DNA from: Nostoc sp. 106C
GTDB taxonomy: Bacteria; Cyanobacteriota; Cyanobacteriia; Cyanobacteriales; Nostocaceae
Reading direction: 5' to 3'
DNA length: 47,539 nucleotides
NCBI RefSeq assembly: GCF_002154725.1
Contig: NZ_MTAW01000155.1
Coordinates: 1-47,539 of the forward strand
Notes under the pieces: generated by a model
Database searches by the model: none
The model's input: only the letters and a program-made list of their open reading frames with translations
What the model was told of the DNA's origin: nothing
Shown: in pieces, positions 43,853 to 47,539 of the stretch
How the letters are laid out: each line of letters begins with the position of its first letter
Numbering within the stretch: the first letter of the stretch is position 1
Made by a program: the position numbers and the translations under genes

Positions 43853-44440
43853 TTACAACAAATTGAATATTTTTTTAATCAGATAAAACCTGAAATATGC
43901 GCCCCAATAAAAAATATTGACTGCTAATAATAGTCCTTTGCTAAATGGCGATCGCATGGTAGGAAACAGATAAATACTTGCCATTAACACCAGAGAAATT
44001 TCTACAAAAGCTACGATCCCGCCGTAATGCTTGCGATCCCAGTAAGAAATGGGGCTAATAAAACGGTAGTCGCTAAAGGGGAAAAAGTGCCGATGAGCAT
44101 CATTGTTATGTACTGGTAAATCTAAAAGTGAATGCAGCACCATACTGATAAACCCAACTTCTATGACTTTCCAATTGAGAACATGGGCAAATATTACCCC
44201 AATCAGTGCTAGAGGAATGGAGTGAAAAGTACTGATAATTGCTTGCCAAAAAGGTTGATAGTATACTTCTGACCAAATTTGATGTGATGGCAGACGATAT
44301 ACAAACTTCATCAAGACGTAGAACACAAATATCGGCACATCAGGCAAGATTGCGCCAATAAAAATTGCGTGACTCGCCCGATCGCGCATTTGTTGGCTGA
44401 AAACAACCAGATTGAGAATGGCATGGCTGGGAGTATTCAT
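43853..44440 (-). CDS. Multi-pass membrane protein, possibly YdjM-like metal-dependent hydrolase
   Basis: A 195-residue protein with about five hydrophobic segments. Conserved-looking polar residues lie at membrane edges: MNTPSHAILNLVV at the start, GAILPDVPIF, VLHSLLDLPVHNNDAHRHFF and FISPISYWDRKHYGG. The His/Asp pattern (SHA, LPD, HSLLD..H..DAHRH) recalls the YdjM family of membrane-bound metal-dependent hydrolases, but the match is partial. It is convergent with the toxin relic. Function is unknown. Confidence 0.75.
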   Translation of the reverse strand: MNTPSHAILNLVVFSQQMRDRASHAIFIGAILPDVPIFVFYVLMKFVYRLPSHQIWSEVYYQPFWQAIISTFHSIPLALIGVIFAHVLNWKVIEVGFISMVLHSLLDLPVHNNDAHRHFFPFSDYRFISPISYWDRKHYGGIVAFVEISLVLMASIYLFPTMRSPFSKGLLLAVNIFYWGAYFRFYLIKKIFNLL

Positions 44441-44998
44441 TACCTGGATTTAGTAAATTTGCTGAAGTAAATCACTACTGCAATGTTTCTAAAACTATAT
44501 GTACACTTAATGTCTAAGTGATGACGAAAGCTGTCACAAGTTAGCTCAAATGTTGATTTTATTGAATTAATGCCAGTAATTTGTACTGATTGTCAAGAAA
44601 TTTCTATATTGATCGAGCAGTATTAATAAAAACTTATCCCAAAAATCTTGCTTATATATATACTCGTTGTAAACAAGTATTAAGAAATGCTTATTAATAA
44701 ATGTTGCCATACCTTGATTAAATTGTTAACGTGTGTATGACAACTAGCTGGTGAATGCTCTGATGAAGGAGATGTAAAAACCTATGAGCTATATCCATTC
44801 AGCCAATTGAGAAAATTGTTGATTTTTCGATAGAAAGTGAGAAATTTCTGCTGTTTAGAGAAAATGAGGGATTGTAGATTAACGCAGGAATATCTCCTTG
44901 TGAAAGGCTTAGTTTTGATTTGAATGACGATTACTAATCTGTCTTACCCTCCGGATGCGAGAACGCGGTAAGACTGAAGATTTTGGAGGTAAAAACTC
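44441..44998. other. Divergent intergenic region, AT-rich
   Basis: About 560 bp between the membrane protein and the SDR gene. Apart from the hairpin at 44941-44974 I see no gene or RNA. It must contain promoters for both divergent genes. Confidence 0.4.
44941..44974 (+). promoter_or_regulatory. Hairpin in the 5' region of the SDR gene
   Basis: GTCTTACC (44941-44948) and GGTAAGAC (44967-44974) form a perfect 8-bp stem around an 18-base loop, 10 bases before the strong ribosome binding site GGAGGT (44985-44990). The segment TTACCCTCC (44944-44952) could alternatively pair with GGAGGTAA, hiding the ribosome binding site. Two mutually exclusive folds so close to a start suggest translational control or attenuation; this is inference. 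Confidence 0.45.
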
Positions 44999-45880
44999 AT
45001 GAAGATTCAAGGTAAAGTTGCCTTAATTACTGGGGCTTCCCGTGGTATTGGACGTGCGATCGCCCTCGAACTAGCACAGCAAGGCATCAAGCGTGTGATA
45101 TTATTGGCACGCGATCGCCAAAAGTTAGCTGAAGTAGCCGCCCAAATCGAGGCGATTGGGACAGCCGCTACGATCGTACCAATAGATTTAACTCAAACAA
45201 TTGAAGTAAATATCGCTGTTGCTCAACTTTGGCGAAATCATGGCCCAATTCATCTACTGGTTAATTGTGCGGGAGTAGCATACCAAAATTCGTTTTTGCA
45301 ATGCAAACTTCCCCAAGTTCAAGAAGAAATCTCCCTAAATCTATTAGGGATGTACAACTTAACTAGTCTGGTAGCTCGACGCATGGCTAACCACAGACAA
45401 GGGACAATTGTGAATGTGTCCAGCTTGATGGGGAAAATAGCTGCACCCACAATGGCGACTTATTCTGCTACCAAGTTTGCAATTTTAGGATTTACTCAAG
45501 CCTTAAGGCAGGAACTAGCACCATACAATATTCAGGTGCAAGCATTACTACCTTCCCTTACAGACACAGACATGGTGCGAGGCTTCCAATTATTTCGCTG
45601 GGTAATACCAATGACTCCCCAGCAAGTCGCACAAACGTTTGTCGCTGGCTTGCAAAGAGATTCACCAGAAATTTTAGTTGGATGGCAAAGTCATCTAGCT
45701 GTTTGGTGCCAGCGCCTTGTACCTTGGTTGTTAGAGCCGATTTTACAAATGGCCACTCCGCCAGCTTTTAGAAGCAAACAGCCTAACCTACTGAGCGCAC
45801 TTACCCAAAAACTCAGCCTGATAACACGCGATTTGCTCTTATCCAGAAACATGGTTTCTTTCGTATCTGCACGTAAGTAG
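44999..45880 (+). CDS. Short-chain dehydrogenase/reductase (SDR)
   Basis: A 293-residue classical SDR. The NAD(P)-binding Rossmann motif is LITGASRGIGRAIALELAQQ, followed by VNCAGVAY for the NAG motif. The catalytic Ser is in VNVSSLMGK and YSATK gives the Tyr-x-x-x-Lys pair. Arg in LLARDRQK after the second strand suggests NADP(H) preference. The C-terminal 60 residues beyond the standard fold are hydrophobic, then basic (WCQRLVPWLLEPILQM), which could make membrane contact. The substrate is unknown. GGAGGT lies 8 bases before the ATG, behind a hairpin. A large palindrome follows the gene. Confidence 0.92.
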   Translation: MKIQGKVALITGASRGIGRAIALELAQQGIKRVILLARDRQKLAEVAAQIEAIGTAATIVPIDLTQTIEVNIAVAQLWRNHGPIHLLVNCAGVAYQNSFLQCKLPQVQEEISLNLLGMYNLTSLVARRMANHRQGTIVNVSSLMGKIAAPTMATYSATKFAILGFTQALRQELAPYNIQVQALLPSLTDTDMVRGFQLFRWVIPMTPQQVAQTFVAGLQRDSPEILVGWQSHLAVWCQRLVPWLLEPILQMATPPAFRSKQPNLLSALTQKLSLITRDLLLSRNMVSFVSARK

Positions 45881-45898
45881 AATACAGGAGATAACTAC

Positions 45899-45933
45899 AA
45901 GATCCCCGACTTCTTAAAGAAGTCGGGGATCTT
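45899..45933. terminator. 35-bp near-perfect palindrome / terminator hairpin
   Basis: AAGATCCCCGACTTCTT (45899-45915) and its exact complement (45917-45933) are separated by one base, giving a stem of up to 17 bp. It lies 19 bases after the SDR stop and 38 bases before the GH57 start. Palindromes with the core CCCCGACTTCTT are interspersed elements in many Nostocales genomes, so it may be a mobile small repeat that also ends transcription. Confidence 0.7.
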
Positions 45934-45970
45934 GAGAATTAAGATAAACCTCGTTTCGGAGCAACCAGAA

Positions 45971-47470
45971 ATGCTGACATTACCTCATACTCTTCCTGCT
46001 TTGCCCGAAATTATAGATGGCTTACCGAATATTTCTGGTTGGGAAACAGAGGTTCTCTCGGTAGTGAACCATAATGCACCAGTATTTTTACCAAACACCA
46101 ATCTCCATTTAGAAGATATTAACGCTGGATTTGCGATCGCCTTACATATGCACCAGCCAACTATACCTGCTGGGTATGATGGGGGACTGATTAGCAATCT
46201 GCAATATATGTTTGAACATCAAGGCGAAGGTGATAATCACAATGCAGGGCCTTTTGCCTATTGTTACAGCCGCATGGGAGATTTTATTCCCGAACTTGTT
46301 AATCAAGGTTGCAATCCCCGCGTCATGTTGGATTACTCTGGTAATCTTTTTTGGGGACTCAGGCAAATGGGACGCAGTGATATTATAGATAACCTCAAGC
46401 GCATCACTTGCGATCCCACCTATCAGCCTTATGTAGAGTGGTTGGGGACAATGTGGAGTCATGCGGTGATTCCTTCCACTCCCATAGCAGATATTAAATT
46501 GCAAATCGTGGCATGGCAACAGCATTTTGCCGCAATTTTTGGTTGGGAAGCATTAGCGCGAGTTAAAGGATTTTCTCCACCAGAAATGCACTTGCCGAAT
46601 CATCCTGATACTCTGTTTGAGTTTGTTAAAGCACTCAAAGAATGTGGATATCGTTGGCTATTAGTTCAAGAACATTCTGTAGAAACAATTAGCGGCCAAG
46701 CTTTGAGTCACAAACATTTACCACACCGTCTAATTGCCCGCAATTCTCAAGGCGAAACTGTTAGCATTATCGCTTTAATTAAAACCCAAGGTTCTGACAC
46801 TAAATTAGTTGCTCAAATGCAACCTTACTATGAAGCCAAAACCCTATCTAAGCAACAAGTTGGAACTGTGTTAGTACCACCTATCGTCAGCCAAATAGGA
46901 GATGGCGAAAATGGCGGTGTGATGATGAATGAATTTCCCAGTGCTTTCAAACAAGCTTGGTGGGACATGGTAAATCATGGTGGCGGAAAAGCAGGCGTAG
47001 TTGGAATGTGTGGTACAGAATATTTAGAATTGATAGAGGCTGCTGGGTGCAAACCTGAAGACTATCCCACTTGTCAGCCAGCAGGACAACACTACATTTG
47101 GGAGCGAGTTGCACCAGATAATTGCCAGCCTGAAGCTGTAGAGAATGCCATTGTAGAATTAAAACAAACTAACCCCAATTTTCATCTAGATGGAGCTTCA
47201 TGGACTAATCATATAAGCTGGGTGAAGGGATACGAAAATGTTCTATCCCCCATGTATGAATTAAGCACTTCATTCCATGAAAAGGTGGATAAATTATTAG
47301 TTAATTCAACAGCAGAGTCTATAACTAGGCAATTTAGTTACCGCAATCTTCTCCTACATAATTTATTGCTGCAAACTAGTTGTTTTCGTTATTGGGGACA
47401 TGGTACTTGGACTGACTATGCTAGAGAAATTTACCAACGTGGCGAAAACTTACTGCAAACGACAATTTAA
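45971..47470 (+). CDS. Glycoside hydrolase family 57 protein
   Basis: A 499-residue GH57 protein (family of alpha-amylases, branching enzymes and 4-alpha-glucanotransferases acting on alpha-glucans). The GH57 region I motif is FAIALHMHQPTIPAG, region II is RVMLDYSGNLFWGL, region III with the presumed nucleophile Glu is KGFSPPEMHLPNHPD, and a region-IV-like stretch is around CGYRWLLVQEHSVE. The length is shorter than the large amylopullulanases. ATG 45971 is chosen because GGAGC lies 9 bases before it; an upstream TTG frame runs into the palindrome. Probably involved in glycogen metabolism, but activity is not readable from sequence. Confidence 0.9.
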   Translation: MLTLPHTLPALPEIIDGLPNISGWETEVLSVVNHNAPVFLPNTNLHLEDINAGFAIALHMHQPTIPAGYDGGLISNLQYMFEHQGEGDNHNAGPFAYCYSRMGDFIPELVNQGCNPRVMLDYSGNLFWGLRQMGRSDIIDNLKRITCDPTYQPYVEWLGTMWSHAVIPSTPIADIKLQIVAWQQHFAAIFGWEALARVKGFSPPEMHLPNHPDTLFEFVKALKECGYRWLLVQEHSVETISGQALSHKHLPHRLIARNSQGETVSIIALIKTQGSDTKLVAQMQPYYEAKTLSKQQVGTVLVPPIVSQIGDGENGGVMMNEFPSAFKQAWWDMVNHGGGKAGVVGMCGTEYLELIEAAGCKPEDYPTCQPAGQHYIWERVAPDNCQPEAVENAIVELKQTNPNFHLDGASWTNHISWVKGYENVLSPMYELSTSFHEKVDKLLVNSTAESITRQFSYRNLLLHNLLLQTSCFRYWGHGTWTDYAREIYQRGENLLQTTI

Positions 47471-47539
47471 GAAATAAGAAATACCCCTGTTCTGTCACTT
47501 TCCGGAGTGAGCTAGTAGTAAATAAGTTAAATTATCCAG

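Noticed and set aside
46142-46525. 127-codon frame antisense to the GH57 gene
   Set aside because: It is fully inside a conserved coding gene and has no recognisable features.
1-47539. Search for tRNA, rRNA, integrase or transposase genes
   Set aside because: No cloverleaf with a TTCGA-type T-loop, no rRNA-like sequence and no transposase or integrase motifs were recognised by eye; a covariance-model scan would be needed to exclude small RNAs.

Overview
The window is chromosomal DNA of a filamentous cyanobacterium, most likely a Nostocales member (Nostoc, Calothrix or Tolypothrix type). The evidence is the many HIP1 octamers (GCGATCGC), a ferredoxin-thioredoxin reductase catalytic subunit, eukaryotic-type Ser/Thr kinases, a SelD fused to an NADH-dehydrogenase-like flavoprotein, several Uma2 genes, a pentapeptide-repeat cluster, and a CRISPR repeat that ends in ATTGAAAC on its transcribed strand. 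No rRNA, tRNA, transposase or prophage genes were seen.

Layout. 1-2661: two tandem, nearly identical double-glycine leader peptide genes (the left one cut by the window edge), a NarL-type response regulator, and a protein with a possible Cys-His-Asn/Asp protease triad. 2796-4856: an M20 amidohydrolase and bioD. 5287-11320: two Ser/Thr kinases flanking prs (PRPP synthase) and a SpoT/Mesh1-like HD hydrolase. 11684-15080: typA with a clear terminator, then two Uma2 genes, the second frameshifted. 15222-18812: a PilT ATPase, a DUF58 protein, and ftrC translationally coupled to a DUF309 gene. 19383-21701: a polysaccharide deacetylase, a glutathione S-transferase and a small membrane protein. 21831-26253: four pentapeptide-repeat genes on the minus strand, one reduced to its two ends. 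26478-28757: the SelD fusion. 28868-30432: a CRISPR array of 22 repeats and 21 spacers with no cas gene nearby, read on the minus strand from a leader on its right side.

30766-32419: a TVP38/DedA-type membrane protein and a GtrB-like glycosyltransferase. 32567-38390: a complete branched-chain/neutral amino acid (HAAT) ABC transporter operon. It is interrupted by an intact Uma2 gene between the two permeases and by a small secreted protein of unknown function between the second permease and the ATPases. A truncated Uma2 gene follows it. 39091-43479: a histidine phosphatase, glucokinase, a secreted protein and a DUF1400 alpha/beta hydrolase. 43609-43830: a RelE-type toxin pseudogene with one nonsense codon. 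43853-47470: a multi-pass membrane protein, a short-chain dehydrogenase behind a 5' hairpin, and a GH57 glycoside hydrolase.

The genes do not form one pathway; most of the window is housekeeping and signalling. The parts most worth following up are the double-glycine peptides with the neighbouring cysteine-protease-like protein, the decaying pentapeptide family, the orphan CRISPR array with a solitary repeat relic about 9.3 kb away, and the extra genes inside the ABC transporter operon.
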